The notes beneath the pieces were generated by a model. It saw only the letters and a program-made list of their open reading frames with translations. It was not told where the DNA came from and searched no databases. This document shows, piece by piece, positions 1 to 12,567 of a stretch of 64,000 nt of DNA. The translations under genes and the position numbers were made by a program. The number at the start of each line of letters is the position of its first letter. The first letter of the stretch is position 1. Origin of the DNA: Apodemus sylvaticus (taxonomy: Eukaryota; Chordata; Mammalia; Rodentia; Muridae); contig NC_067495.1 in the NCBI RefSeq assembly GCF_947179515.1, positions 88,471,861 through 88,535,860 on the forward strand, written 5' to 3'.

Positions 1-850
1 AATTAACAGAACCATCCAGGATTTAAAAACGGAAATAAAAACAACAAATAAATCACAAAGGGAGACAACCATGGAGTTAGAAAAGCTAAGAAAGAGATCA
101 GGAGTCATACATAGATGCAAGCATCACCAACAGAATACAAGAGATAGAAGAGAGAAGCTCAGATGCAGAAGATACCATAGAAAACATTGACATAACAGTC
201 AAAGAAAATGCAAAAGCAAAAAGCTAACCCAAAACATCCAGGAAACCCAGGACACAATGAGAAGGTGAAGCCTAAGGATAATAGGTATAAAAGAGAGTGA
301 AGATTCCCAACTTAAAGGGCCAGTAAATATCTTCAACAAAATTAGAGAAGAAAACTTCCCTAACCTAAAGAAAGAGATGAGCATGAACATACAAGAAACC
401 TAAAGATCTCCAAAAGAGATTGGACCAGAAAAGAAATTCTTCCTCTCACAAAATACTCAAAACAGCAAATGTACTAAACAAAGAATATTAAAAGTAGTAA
501 GGGAAAAATGTCAAGTAACATACAGGCAGACCTGTCAGAATTACACCCAAACTTCTTGCCAGAGACTCTGAAAGCTAGAAAATCCTGGGCTGATCTCATA
601 CATACGCTAAGAGAACACAAATGCCAGCCCAGGCTATTTTACCCAGCAAAACTCTCAATTACCATAGATGGAGAAGAGAAAATATTCCATGACAAAACCA
701 AATTTATACAATATCTTTTCACAAATCCAGCCCTACCAAAGATAATAGATGGATGTAGTTTCCCAATACAAGGAGGGAAACTACACCCTAGAAAAAGTAA
801 GAAAGTAATATTTCAACCAACTCAAAAGAAGATAGTCACACAAACATAAT
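1..850 (+). pseudogene. L1 ORF1 remnant
   Basis: ORF1p is the RNA-binding, trimeric coiled-coil protein of L1. The end of the coiled coil is readable from position 1, the RRM region around 240-500, and the C-terminal domain as an open stretch at 508-849 that carries the conserved LRKHKCQPRL-like segment seen in the intact ORF1 downstream. Stops and frameshifts break the part before 508. The start lies outside the window. Confidence 0.85.
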
Positions 851-999
851 TCCACCTCTAAGAACAAAAAATAACAGAAAGTAATAGTTACTTTTCCTTA
901 ATATCTCTTAATATGAAAATTAATATTACCAACATATCCTAATTGATTGAAATTCAAAAATATAAGGAACTACAAATTCCTTCATTTGCTGACTATCGC

Positions 1000-1823
1000 C
1001 CAGTGCTCTAAGATCAAGAATTGACAAATGGGACCTCATAAAATTAAAAAGTTTCTGTAAGGCAAAGGACACCATCAAAAGGACAAATCTGCAACCAACA
1101 AATTGGGAAAAGATCTTCACCAACCCTATATCAGATAGAGGGCTAATATCCAATATATATAAAGAACTCAACAAGTTAGACTCCAGAAAACCAAATAACC
1201 CTATTAAAAATGGGGTACAGAATTAAACAAAGAATTTTCAACTGAAGAACTTCTGATGGCGGAGAAGCATCTTAAAAAAATGCTCAACTTCATTAGCCAT
1301 TAGGGAAATGCAAATCAAAACAACCATGAGATTTCACCTTACACCAGTCAGAATGGCTAAGATTAAAAATTCAGGAGACAGCAGGTGTTGGCAAGGATGT
1401 GGAGAAATAGGAACACTCCTCCACTGCTGGTGGGGTTGCAAACTGGTACAACCACTCTGGAAATCAGTCTGGCAGTTCCTCCAAAAACTGGGCACCTCAC
1501 TTCCGGAAGATCCTGCTATATCACTCCTGGGCATATACCCAGAAGATTCCCCAGCATGTAATAAGGATACATGCTCCACTATGTTCATAGCAGCCCTATT
1601 TATAATAGCCAGAAGCTGGAAAGAACCCAGGTATCCCTCAACAGAAGAGTAGATGCAAAAAATGTGGTATATATACACAATGGAGTTCTATTCAGCCATT
1701 AGAAACAATGAATTCATGAAATTCTTAGGCAAGTGGATGGAGCTGGAGAACATCATACTAAGCGAGGTAACCCAGTCTCTAAAGATCAATCATGGTATGC
1801 ACTCACTAATAAGTGGATATTAA
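1000..1823 (+). pseudogene. L1 ORF2 C-terminal remnant
   Basis: This is the last ~270 codons of ORF2 (region after the reverse transcriptase, including the cysteine-rich end). Recognisable segments are the HLTPVRMAKIKNSGD motif near 1330, WKEPRYPSTEE near 1617 and the terminal HSLISGY before a TAA at 1821-1823. Stops (for example TAG after STEE near 1650) and frameshifts destroy the frame. Confidence 0.85.
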
Positions 1824-2076
1824 CCTAGAAAACTGGAATACCCAAAACATAACCCACACATCAAATGAGGTACAAGAAGAACGGAGGAGTGGCCCCTTGT
1901 TCTGGAAAGACTCAGTGAAGCAGTATAGGGCAAAACCAGAACAGGGAAGTGGGAAGGGGTGGGTAGGAGAACAGGGGGAGGGAATGGGGCTTATGGGACT
2001 TTTGGGGAGTGGGGGGCTAGAAAAGGGGAAATCATTTGAAATGTAAATAAAGAATATATCGAATAAAAAATTATAT

Positions 2077-3339
2077 AATAACAAAATACAAACAGAAATA
2101 TCTTTTATGTTGATTTAATAACCTGTCCATCATTTTTGTGATTTGTAGAAAAATATAGTTTGTTGAATATAATTATATATAAAGAATAAAGGGAAAAAAG
2201 GAAAAATATAATTTACAAAAGAATATAATTCATTCTGAACTTCAAAACACAACAATTCTGAGGTCTTCATTTGATCTTGCTTCCACTGCAATTTTTCACA
2301 GTGGGACAAGCAGATTTCATTCTTCACAAAGATTCCAATTTACCAATGTTCTCAGGAAATGGCCCACTTAGACATTATGCTTGAAGAATAAACCAATAGT
2401 CCTGCAGTAGGAAAAAAACAACAACAACAAAACAAAACAAAACAAAACAAACAAAAAAAATCCTCTGCCAGGCATGCCCTTGTTTTTCACATACTGGGTT
2501 GAGTGTGGGGAGCAACCATTTGAAAAAGACCCAAAATCAAGTTTGAGAATTCAGATTTCACGTCTACCTGTATTTATTTTACTTTTGTGCTTGCATATCT
2601 ATGTGTCCAGGAGATCTTAAATAACCAATTACGCTGAAAACCCTCAAAAAAGAATGCAGCAGAGATCATGTGAATATTGATCTTTTGGCATTCCTTTGCA
2701 TCCTTCTATAAGAAGCACCTCCTACAAATTGCCTAGGTTATGTTTATATCTTATATTCTTTTTCATTTGCTGCTGCTTCTTCATTTTCTTACCCACAATT
2801 TGATAGTTTTCCCATGCTCCCTAAAGATTTCCTTATTGCAAATAAAAGAACTTAATTATTTCTATAATGGAAGGATTAGTGTTCCCATGAGCTTTTTTTT
2901 CCTCTTTAAAACTCATTGTTGATACAATAAAATGCAAGTAATTCATGAACAGTACAGCTGCTCATGGAAGGACAGGAGTAAAAACTGAAAGGTAAGAAAT
3001 ATATAAGAAGGTGCCTTTTAAGAAGTGCTATTATTGGCTACTAACATCCAGGTCAGGGCCAGGGAGAATAAATTAGTGAGGTAAAGCTGTAATACAATAG
3101 CTGATGCTCATTCAGCCTTTTTCATTGTTGGTGTTGTTGTTTATGCAACTTCCACTGTACCATTTCAAGATATGTCTAGGTAACTTATGTAACAGCCACC
3201 CAGAGAATTTCATTTTGTTGTAGTTACAGCATTTCAGACATGCTTTGCATGCGTGCCACTTTTATTTGCTGGTTGGTTGCAAAGAGCTAAACTAAACTTT
3301 TCAGCTTGAATATTGCTGAGATTTTGGATATGGCTTTTG
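2077..3339. other. Intergenic, no gene seen
   Basis: AT-rich single-copy-looking DNA. It contains a (CAAAA)n-like A-rich tract at 2411-2460. No coding frame with family similarity, RNA gene or clear transposon was recognised. Confidence 0.6.
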
Positions 3340-5308
3340 GTTTATTTTCATTTGTTTGCTTTGGGGTGTTTTTTTTTTTCCAAAATCAAGATGTGTCTAC
3401 TTTTACTCTCTCCTTCTGTCCCCCACATATCTCTTCCCTCCTGTTCCCATCCCCCTCCCTCTCCAACCCAGTCTCATCTGTCCATTCACTAACAATATCT
3501 AATCTATTTACTATTTCCCCTTGCAAGTGAGATTCAAGCATCTCACCTTGGGCCCTTCTTGTTCTCCAACTTCTATGATTCTGTGATTTGTAGCATGGTA
3601 TACTGTACTTTATGAGTAATATCCACTTTTAAGTCAGTACATACAATCTTTGTCTTTCTGGAGCTGGCTTACCTCACTGAGGATGATCTTTTCTAGTTCT
3701 ACACATTTGCATGCAAAGTTTATGATGTCATTGTTCTTAATGGTTGAGTAATACTCCATTGTGTAAAGGTATCATATTCTCTTTCTCCATTCTTCAGTTG
3801 AAGGACATCTAGGATGTTCCCAGTTTCTAGCTATTACAAATAGGAGCTTCTTTGGGGTATATGACCAGATGAGTGGTATAACTGAATTTATAGTGGAGGT
3901 AGATCTATTCCCAATTTTCTAAAAAAAAAAACAAAACAAAAAACAAAACAAAAAAAAAAACAAAACAAAACTGTCAAATTGACTTCCAAAGCAGTTGTAC
4001 TAATTTTCCCAGAAACAAAAAAAGGTATTCCTCCTGCTCCACATCACTGCCAGCACGAAGGGTATTTTTGCTTAGCCATTCTTCCATGAGTCAGTGGTCA
4101 TTGAGTAGAGTTTATTCATTGTCCATGATTTTGTAGGATTTCTTTTGTTGCTGTTGTTGCTAAGTCCAGCTTTAATCCATGGTAGTCTGACAAGGGGTTA
4201 TTATAATTTTACAGTATCTATTCAGACTTGCCTTATGATTGAGTAGATGGTAATTTTGGGAGAAAGCTCTGTGAGGCCCTGAGAAGAAGGTATATTCCTT
4301 TGGGTATGGATGAAGTATTCTATAGATATGTTAGAGCCATTTGATTCTCTACATCTATTAGTTTAATTATTTCTCCATTTACTTTATGTTTGTATGACCT
4401 ATCCATTGGTAAGAGTGGAGTGTTGGCATCTCGTCCTATTAATGTGTGGGATTCAACATGTGATTTAAGCTTTAGTAATGTTTCTTTTATGAATGTGGGT
4501 GCTGTTGAATTGGGGTCTTAGATATGCAGAATACAGATGCCATCTTGGTCGATTTTTACTTTGATTAGTATGACATGTTTATCTCCATGTCTTTTATTAA
4601 TTTTTATTAGAACATTAGAATACTTATTCCAGCTTTATTCTTGGGTCCATTTGCTTGGAAAATGTTCCCAGACCTTTATTCTAAGGTGATGTCTATCTTC
4701 GATGTTGAGGAATGTTTCTTGTATGCATTGCAATGATGGATTCTGTTTTCTCATCAATTTTTATAGTCAGCGTCTTTTTATAGGTGAATTGAATCTATTC
4801 ATGTTGAAGGGTATTAATGACAAACAATTGTTAATTCCTGTTATTTTTATGTTGTTAGTGCATGTGTTTCCCTTCTTTTGGTTTTACAGATGTGAAATTA
4901 TTTATTTCCTGGTTTCTTGAGTATAGTTAAATTCTTTGAGTTTGAATTTTCCTTCTAGTATCTTTTGAAGGGGTAGATTAGTGGATACATATTGTGTAAA
5001 TTTGGTTTTGTCATGGAATATCTTGTTTTCTCCATCTATGGTGATCGAAAGTTTTGTTTATTGTAGTAGTCTGAGCTGCATCTGTAGTCTTTTAGAAAAT
5101 GCAAGACTGCCCAGGCCCTTCTGGCTTTTAGTGTATCTTTTAAGAAGTTGTATGTATTTCTACTAGATCTACCTTTATATGTTATTTGGCCTTTTTATTC
5201 TTGCAGATTTTAATATTCTTTCTTTGTTCTTTATATTTAGTGTCTTGATTATTATGTGGTGGAAGGATTTTCTTTTTGGTCAAATGTTAGTATTGTTCTG
5301 TAAGCTTA

Positions 5309-5608
5309 TTATACATTCATAGATATCTTTCTTAAGGTTGAAAAATTTTCTTCTATGATTTTGTTAAAAATATTTTCTGGGCATTTGAGTTGGGAACGTT
5401 GTCCACCTTTCATAGTTGTCCTTTCATAGTGTCCCAAATTTTCTGGATATTTTGTCAGAAACTTCTTAAATTTAACATTTTCCTTGACAGGTGTATTGAT
5501 TTCTTCTATGTTAGCTTCATTGCCTAAGATTCTCTCTTCTATCTCTTTTATTCTGTTGGTGATACTTGTGTCTGTAGTCCCTGTTTTCTTACCTAGATTT
5601 TCCATCAC
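5309..5608 (-). pseudogene. L1 ORF1 remnant (coiled-coil/RRM junction)
   Basis: A 99-codon open stretch of the old minus-strand L1. It reads through the end of the coiled coil (NRIKEIEERILG-type heptads) into the start of the RNA-binding part (ENIFNKIIEENFSTL). It is flanked by stops and frameshifts and is a fossil, not a working gene. Confidence 0.8.
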
Positions 5609-6156
5609 CAGGCTGCCCTTAGTTTGTTTTCTCTATTGTTTCAATTTTTACTTTAAGGTTCTGAACAGTTTTATCCATTTCCTTCACTGGTTTGATTGTA
5701 TTTTCTTGTATTTCTTTAAAAGATTTATTCATTTCCTCTTTAAAGGTCTCTATCATCTTTTAAGATTGGATTTAAGGCCATTTTTCCTGTGTTTTGACTC
5801 TATTAGGATATCCAGGGCCTGATATACTAAGATAGCTAGCTGGTCTCTGGTGGTATCATATTGCCCTGTCTCTTGTTGATTGCATTCTTATGCTGCCCTT
5901 TTCCATCTGGTTTTTGTGGTTGTTGTAGGTTTCATTCTGACTTCAGAGTTTATCCTTGTTGGATATTTTTTAAAAAATTTTTCGCTTGGTTTGCTTCTTC
6001 TCTGTTGTCTGGCCTGAGTTTCCTGGGGTTCTCATGACTAACAAGTCTTCCAGTCTAGCAGTGTTCCGCCCCTGGGGTATTTGTGGCCTGCATGGCCTAT
6101 AGTGTTTTAGGTGCTAACCTTGCCTCTGCAATACCTAGTACCAATATAACCTGGGG

Positions 6157-6560
6157 TTCCTGGTGCCAGTGTGGCCTTCTGTAAAGCAGATGGAGTTGTT
6201 GGCCAGAGAATGGAGTCCATGGGGTATGGTGCAGTTTAAGGTTCTTGAATGTGTTTTAAAGGAAGTTGGCAGAAGAGGGCTTGGGGTGGTGTATTACCTG
6301 CTTGTCCCTGCTTCCAGCAGACCTCCAGGAAAGCAAGCAGAGTTGTGTGCTAGAAAAATGAGTGGAGATGACAGAGTGCATTTTACTGCTGTTGGGTATG
6401 ATTTAAGAGGATTAGGCAGGCAAGGCCTCAAGTGTGTGTCTTATTCGGTTTTCCCTGGTATTGCCAACCTTCCATAAATGCAGGTAGATTTGTGGACCAG
6501 AAAATGGAAAGCAGCAGATAGAATGCAGTTTACCACTGTTGAGTATGCCTTAAGGAGACT
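6157..6560 (-). repeat. L1 5'UTR tandem monomers, 147-bp period
   Basis: Three imperfect tandem copies at the 5' end of the minus-strand L1. The shared core gagttgt/gatttgt falls at 6193, 6340 and 6487, exactly 147 bp apart both times. Each core is followed by a similar ccagaraaatgg-type stretch and then a tgcagttta-like stretch. Murid L1s are known to use such arrays as promoters, so these are probably decayed promoter monomers of an Lx/F-like lineage (inference). Confidence 0.75.
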
Positions 6561-6575
6561 TCCTATCCCTTGACC

Positions 6576-6966
6576 TTAATACAGATTCTGAAGCCATTAT
6601 TTTCTTGAACGATCTAGCTGATCTAGCTCCTATTTCTACTCTCTAATGAAAGTCTAGTAGCCTTATTTTGCAGCAAAAAAAAAAAGAGAGAGAGAACAGA
6701 GGTTGCTAAGTGGGTGATTTCTGGAGGTGGTAATATTGGATGGCAAGGTATAACAAAACTAACTTTGTGAGTCTCCAGGAAGCCAGCTCATTATGGTCCA
6801 AGCATAGTTTTATTATCAAACTCCAGAAAAATTATGACTGTATTGATTCTACTACATTAATTTGATCTTTATAACACTAACTGTTTATAGAATTCCTGCT
6901 TTTATTCAACAAAAATACTTTCCTTTCACACATTCATTCTATTTCTTCAAGTCTTGAGGAATCAAT
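6576..6966. other. Intergenic, no gene seen
   Basis: AT-rich spacer between two L1 copies, with a short A/GA tract near 6676-6700. Nothing else recognised. Confidence 0.55.
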
Positions 6967-7736
6967 AAAACTTGGTGTTTTACCAATCAGAATGGCTAAG
7001 ATTAAAAATTCAGGAGACAGCAGGTGTTGGAGAGGGTGTGGAGAAAGAGGAACACTCCTCCACTGCTGGTGGGGTTGCAAATTGGTACAACCACTCTGGA
7101 AATCAGTCTGGCGGTTCCTCTGAAAACTGGGCACCTCACTTCCAGAAGATCCTGCTATACCACTCCTGGGCATATACCCAGAGGATTCCCCACCATGTAA
7201 TAAGGATACATGCTCTACTATGTTCATAGCAGCCCTATTTATAATTGCCAGATTCTGGAAAGAACCCAGGTATCCTTCAACAGAAGAGTGGATGCAAAAA
7301 ATGTGGTATATCTACACAATGGAGTACTATTCAGCCATTAGAAACAATGAATTCATGAAATTCTTAGGCAAATGGATGGAGCTAGAGAACATCATACTAA
7401 GTGAGGTAACCCAGACTCAAAAGGTGAATCATGGTATGCACTCACTAATAAGTGGTTATTAACCTAGAAAACTGGAATACCCAAAACATAATCCACACAT
7501 CAAATGAGATACAAGAAGAAAGGAGGAGTGGTCCCTGGTTCTGGAAAGACTCAGTGAAACAGTATTTGGCAAAACCAGAACGGGGAACTGGGAAGGGGTG
7601 GGAGGGAGGACAGGGGAAGAGAAGGGGGCTTATGGGACTTTCGGGGAGTGGGGGGGGGCTAGAAAAGGGGAAATCATTTGAAATGTAAATAAATTATATC
7701 GAATAAAAAAAATTAAAAAAAAAACTTGGTGTTTTA
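6967..7736 (+). mobile_element. 5'-truncated LINE-1 with 16-bp TSD
   Basis: Sense L1 body (6983-7720) starting within the last ~160 codons of ORF2 and ending in a full 3'UTR and poly(A). It is flanked by a perfect 16-bp direct repeat, aaaacttggtgtttta, at 6967-6982 and 7721-7736, a standard target-primed insertion. The ORF2 tail has an in-frame TGA at 7121-7123 and is otherwise close to the young copy at 41797-47804, so they belong to the same subfamily. The final ORF2 segment ending HSLISGY is open at 7220-7462. Confidence 0.95.
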
Positions 7737-9242
7737 AATTCTTCTTTTAAATATTCGTATTTGTTTAGTTTAATATTTTATAAATTCTTTAAGAATTCCA
7801 TACATTGTATTTTGATTATATTCATCCCTGAACTCCTCCCATATCCACCCTATCCATACCCACTCAACTTTATATCATATTTTATTTATTTAGTTAGTTT
7901 TTTGGTTATCAAGTCCAATTTATGTTTCCTCTATGTACTTTTGTGTATGTGGCGATCTACTGTACTGTGGTTCACATAATCATCACTATGTTCTTTTAAA
8001 ACAATCTCTTTCCTGCAGCTACTAATTACCAAATTCTTCAGCTAGCAGTAGGACAATTTGTCCACCAACCACAAAATCACACTGCTATGTTATCTTATTT
8101 GAACTTGAGTATGCTATCACAACTGGTAGAAGTTCATATGAACAACTGACCTGTTATGTCTGGAAAACAGTACTTCATAGTCACCTACCAATTCTGATTC
8201 TTGTAATCTTTTCCTTCCTCATCTGAGATGATAACTGAGCCTTGGAAGGAGGGGCATCATTTCATGTCCCATTTAGATGTAAGTGTTCTACAATTTCTTA
8301 TTCTTTATGCCTTGGCAAGTTGTGGGGTTTTGTATTAATCACCATACACTGCAAAAAAAGAGCTTTCTGGTATGGATTAACAGATAAACTCATTTATAGA
8401 GAATAAAAATAATTCATTAGAACTTTGTTTAATACTATGTCCATTTAGCATAATAAGCATTATGACCTATCTAGAGATAGGCCCTTGGATTTAATAACTA
8501 TGTTTCATGTGGGAATTTCATCTTGAAAATGGGACTTATATCCAATAAGAAAGTGACTGGGGACTATCATAAATTATTGCCACTATTTCTCCAATGACTA
8601 TCTCTTGCCAAACTAGTCATTATTGTAGTTTGCAGAGTTCACTCCTGAGTAAGATTACAATTATCTTTCCTCCTGTAAGTATGCACATAAAAGCTAACCA
8701 GTACGAATGAAAGAATGACTTGTAGATCAGTACCAACTTGCTACCTCCATGTTCTATGTATGATTCAAGTATATGTTATCTTCAACAATAGGGCTTTACT
8801 ATCTGAGAAAGTACCAAGAGGATTGGAACTAGCCTATAATGTTTATGGTGTCTACGGGACATCACTGTCTAAGACTTCCAAAAGAAGTAATCTATGCCCA
8901 TCATTCATCTTTTTTATTGCTAGTTTATCTTGTATGGTGGAGATATTGTCACCCTATTATATGATAGCTACATTTAAATTTGTATATGTACATAGTATAT
9001 GTATATATTTTAGAAAGCTTCTTTAATAGTAGGCTTTTATATTATGTTTTCAAAATGTCCTTAGTGATAGTTATATTTTCATGTATTGTCTTCTCTACAT
9101 TGAAGTTCCACACCTTCACACACCATGTAATCATTCCTGTTCTATTATTTTCTTTTTTCCTTTTATATCACTGTGATCTCCTGGCCCTTAAAATCAATTC
9201 CCCATATCATGGCCTCTTATAAGTTTCCTGACATCTGTGAGT
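7737..9242. other. Intergenic, possible old repeat at the left
   Basis: About 7795-7990 resembles a very degraded rodent L1-type 3' region (a caagtccaatttatg-like segment at about 7910), but this is weak. The rest is AT-rich and has no recognisable gene or RNA. Confidence 0.4.
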
Positions 9243-9440
9243 GTGATAGTTTGTATATGCTCAGCCCAGGGGGTGGAACTATTAGAAAGTGTGACCTTGT
9301 TGGAGTAGGTGGGTCACTGTTAATGTGGGCTTTAAGACCCTCATTCTAGCTGCCGGGAAGTCAATATTCTCCTAGAAGGCTTCAGAAAATGTAGAATTCT
9401 CAGCTCTGTCTGCACTATGCCTGCCTAAATGCTCCTGCTC
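9243..9440 (+). mobile_element. URR1-like rodent repeat, partial
   Basis: The start reads gtttgtatatgctcagccca, followed by a stretch about a group of cttgttggagtaggtgggtc. The same sequence occurs in opposite orientation at 16945-17300. Family memory places this among the rodent-specific URR1 (hAT-like, non-autonomous) repeats; the exact family needs a library search. Confidence 0.55.
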
Positions 9441-9454
9441 ACTTGGATGAATTA

Positions 9455-10960
9455 AATGCAATGATTTAATTGGGCACTGAGGTAGCAAGGGCCAGGAGGC
9501 AGCATTAAATCACCAGAGAATAGGTTATCATCATTATTATAATGGACAGCATAGATAAAACATAAAACAAAAAACAAACAAAAAATCTGTTTATAATGAC
9601 CTAGCCCATAGTGGTCAGCACAGGAAAAGGGAAAGAGCAAGACTCTTCAAATGTGCTTGTGGCCCCCCTCACCAGTTTTGCTTCTTATAAGATTCATGAA
9701 GGGCATATCTTTTGGGTCTTCCCACTGGGAAGGATTAGGTTTTATAGAAATTATCCATGCTAGCATTATAATTTCCCTGATTCTTAAAATCCCTTCATTG
9801 ATACTAAGCCAAGGAATATCAGGCATCTCCAACTCCTTTTCAGTAGGCCAATCTTATAATAAATGCTTCAGCCAACCATGCAAAGAATCTTCTGATAGCA
9901 TTTTTAACTGTGAGGGCTTTCATGTTAACCTAGAATGTCTACTCAGAGGGCCCATGTCAGTAAACTCAGCCTGATCTAGTTTTAAGTTCCTTCCATTATT
10001 ATCCAACACCTTTAAAATCCATTCTCACACATATTTCCAACGTTTGCTTGAATGGATTAGAAAGCTCACTAAACTCCTTAGTAATGTAGCACATTTCCTC
10101 ATGGACTACACTTTCTATCTCCCTCTCCTCATGGACTACACTTTCTACATCCCCTCTAAGGGCCTACTTTGTCTTGAGTCTGTTTATAGGTCTAGAAGAA
10201 ACTATTGGTGGGCCTTGAGGAACATCAGTATTGTCTTGCCTTAAATTTTCTTCAGAGAATGTCACTGATGGTTTATCAGACACAGGAATTAATTCCCTCA
10301 TGTGAAAGAGGCATTATTTCAAAGGGTGAGGATGAAGTACTACTTCCTCGGGTGAGGTAAACCCTTGAAAATCTGAAGATTCAAAGTTCTTATCTTCAAT
10401 AGAGTCCTCCCACAATCCCCACCCCAAGTTATAGGATCCCATACTTTGACAATCAATGTCCTTACTATAACTGCTGACACCCTCTGAGGCTGAGACTTGA
10501 GTTTTCTCTGTAATTCGGTCAAGTTTATAATGTAGGCTTCAGTTTGATTTTCTACAACTTGAGCTCTATGAATGCTGGAAAGAAGAATCTCTTTAAGGGC
10601 ACATTTGGAAACCTTTAGATTGTTTATTTTCATCTGGTGCCATTAAATTTTATCATACAGCTAATTCTTTTCCTAATCAATTTGTCCAGAGATACTAAGA
10701 GCAACAAGCTAGCAAGATAATTTTCCTGGTTTTCTCCAAAATTGTAAAAACATTTGTATACTGGGTCACTTAATTCATTACCAGTTACAATTGATGGATC
10801 AAGATAATCAAAGGCATTAGCTTCTTTAAGTTTAAAATACCGTTTCCACTACAGGCATTCAATATTTTCTGAGTTACCAGGAGAGAGAGTATCTGGAGAG
10901 GTTTCAGTAGTTGAAGGTGCTGGTGAATTAGAAGGTGCTGGCAAATTGTTAAACAGATTC
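9455..10960 (-). pseudogene. Endogenous retrovirus gag-like remnant
   Basis: Several short open pieces on the minus strand (10633-10340, 9832-9647, 9640-9452) read in one direction and look like consecutive parts of one decayed protein. Features are an N-terminal segment with VYKCFYNFGEN (about 10750), a segment with WGGDC and KGLPHP (about 10340-10440), and a segment with MPDIPWLSINEGI (about 9800). This recalls retroviral Gag-type proteins of rodent ERVs, but the class is uncertain and no pol, env or LTR was found next to it. Stops and frameshifts are frequent; it cannot be functional. An old domesticated or other gene is less likely. Confidence 0.45.
10096..10147. repeat. 30-bp tandem duplication inside the gag-like remnant
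   Basis: The 22-bp core beginning tcctcatggactacactt occurs at 10096-10117 and again at 10126-10147, exactly 30 bp apart. Thirty bp equals ten codons, so it would have kept the frame. Confidence 0.85.
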
Positions 10961-12567
10961 CAAATTATTAATTAATTTATTATTTATTTATTTATTTATT
11001 TATTCATTTAAAACTCCAGATTTTATTCCACACCCGGGTCCCCCTACAGGGTTACCCTCCTCCTCAGCTTCTTTCAGCATTTCCCTAATTCAACCACAGT
11101 GATCAGCAGCTTCTGTCAGTTGGTTACAAACATCTGCATCTGACCTGTTCAGCTGTTTGTTGGGTCTATCGGGGTAGTCATGATAGGTCCCATTTTGTGA
11201 CTACTCTATATTACTCATAGTAATAGTGCCTTGGGACCTCCCCTTGAGCTGGACCCCACTTTGAGTCTGTCATTAGACCTTCTTTTCTTCAGGTTCCTCT
11301 CCATATCCACCCTTGCAGTTCTTCCAGACAGGAACAATTATGGGTCAGAGTTTTGACTGTGGAGTGGCAATCCCATTCCTTATATGATGCCCTGTTTTTC
11401 TGCTAGAGATGGGCCCTACAAGTTCTCTCTCCCCTTTTTAGGGCATTTCATCTAAGGTCCCTGAAAAGTCTCTCACATCCCGGGTTTCTGATACATTTTG
11501 GAGGGTCCCCTCAACCTCCTACCTCCTGAGGGTTTATGTTTCAATTCTTTCTGCTTGCCCTCAGGGACTTCAGTCCTTTTCTCACACCCAATACATGATC
11601 ATGTTCTCCTCTCTAACTCCCTCTTCCCCTTTCCCTCCCTTTTTACTTGTGATTGCTTTCTTCTTCCTCCCACATGGGACTGAGGCGTCCTCACTTGGGT
11701 CTTTCAGCTTGTTGACCTTTTTGAGTTTTGTGGGCTGTATCTTGGGTATTTGGCACTTTTTTGTATAATATCAAGGTTTTAGTGAGTACATACCATGCAT
11801 GTCCTTTTGGGTCTGAGTTACCTCACTAAGAATGATATTTTCTAGTTCCATCTATTTGCTTGCAAAACTCAGGATGTCCTCATTCTTAATAGCTGAGCTG
11901 TATTCCATTATATAAATGATCCACATTTTCTGTATCCATTCATCTGTCATGGGGCGTCTGGATTATTTCCAGCTTCTGGCTATCACAAACAATCTGCTAT
12001 GAACATAGTAGAACATGTGCCCTTGTGGCATGGTGGGGCATCTTTTGGGAATATTCCCAAGAGTGCTATTGCTGGGGCATCAGGTAGATCTATTTCCAAT
12101 TTTCTGAGTAACCTCCAGATTGATTTCTAGAGTAGTTGTACTAGTTTGGAATCCCACTAGCAATGCAGGAGTCTACTTTCTCCACATCTTCACCGACATG
12201 TGCTCTTGCCTGAGGTTTTGATCTTAGCCATTCTGATTGGTTTAAGTTAGAATCTCAGGGTTGTTTTGATTTGAATTTCTCTGATCACTAAGAACTTTGA
12301 ACATTTCTTTAGGTGCTTCTCAGCCATTTGAGATTCCTCTGTTATGAATTCTTCCTTTAGTTCAATAGCCCATTTTTTAAATGGGTTGTTTTGTTTTTTG
12401 GTGGTTAACTTCTTGAGTTCTTTATATATTTTTGATATCTGCCCTTTATCAGATGTGGAGTTAGTAAAGATTTTTTTTCCCAATCTGTAGGTTGCCAATT
12501 TGTCTTATTGGCTACGTCTTTTGTCTTACAGAAGCTTTCCAATTTCATGAGGTCCCATTTAACAATT

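Larger units (their letters stand above)
1..2076 (+). mobile_element. LINE-1, internally deleted, open at left edge
   Basis: Murid L1 in sense orientation, entering from outside the window. It holds the ORF1 coiled coil to C-terminus (1-850), the inter-ORF spacer and first codons of ORF2 (about 851-915), then jumps to the C-terminal part of ORF2 (about 1000-1823) and a 3'UTR ending in cgaataaaaaa near 2070. Against the nearly complete copy at 41797-47804, about 3 kb (endonuclease, reverse transcriptase and part of the C-terminal domain) is absent. Roughly 85 bp at 916-1000 do not look like L1. No coding capacity remains. Confidence 0.9.
3340..6575 (-). mobile_element. Old LINE-1, minus strand, RT region missing
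   Basis: Antisense L1, 3' end on the left. The 3'UTR lies at about 3340-3650 and the ORF2 C-terminus at about 3650-4130. The sequence then skips most of the reverse transcriptase and resumes in the endonuclease region (about 4140-4930), followed by ORF1 (about 4930-5910) and a repeated 5'UTR (about 5915-6575). Divergence is much higher than in the 6967-7736 or 41797-47804 copies. An A-rich tract (3920-3971) sits inside the ORF2 part. Confidence 0.85.

Noticed and set aside
2411..2460. A-rich (CAAAA)n tract as a SINE or CRISPR-like array
   Set aside because: No element body precedes it and there are no spacers; a simple repeat.
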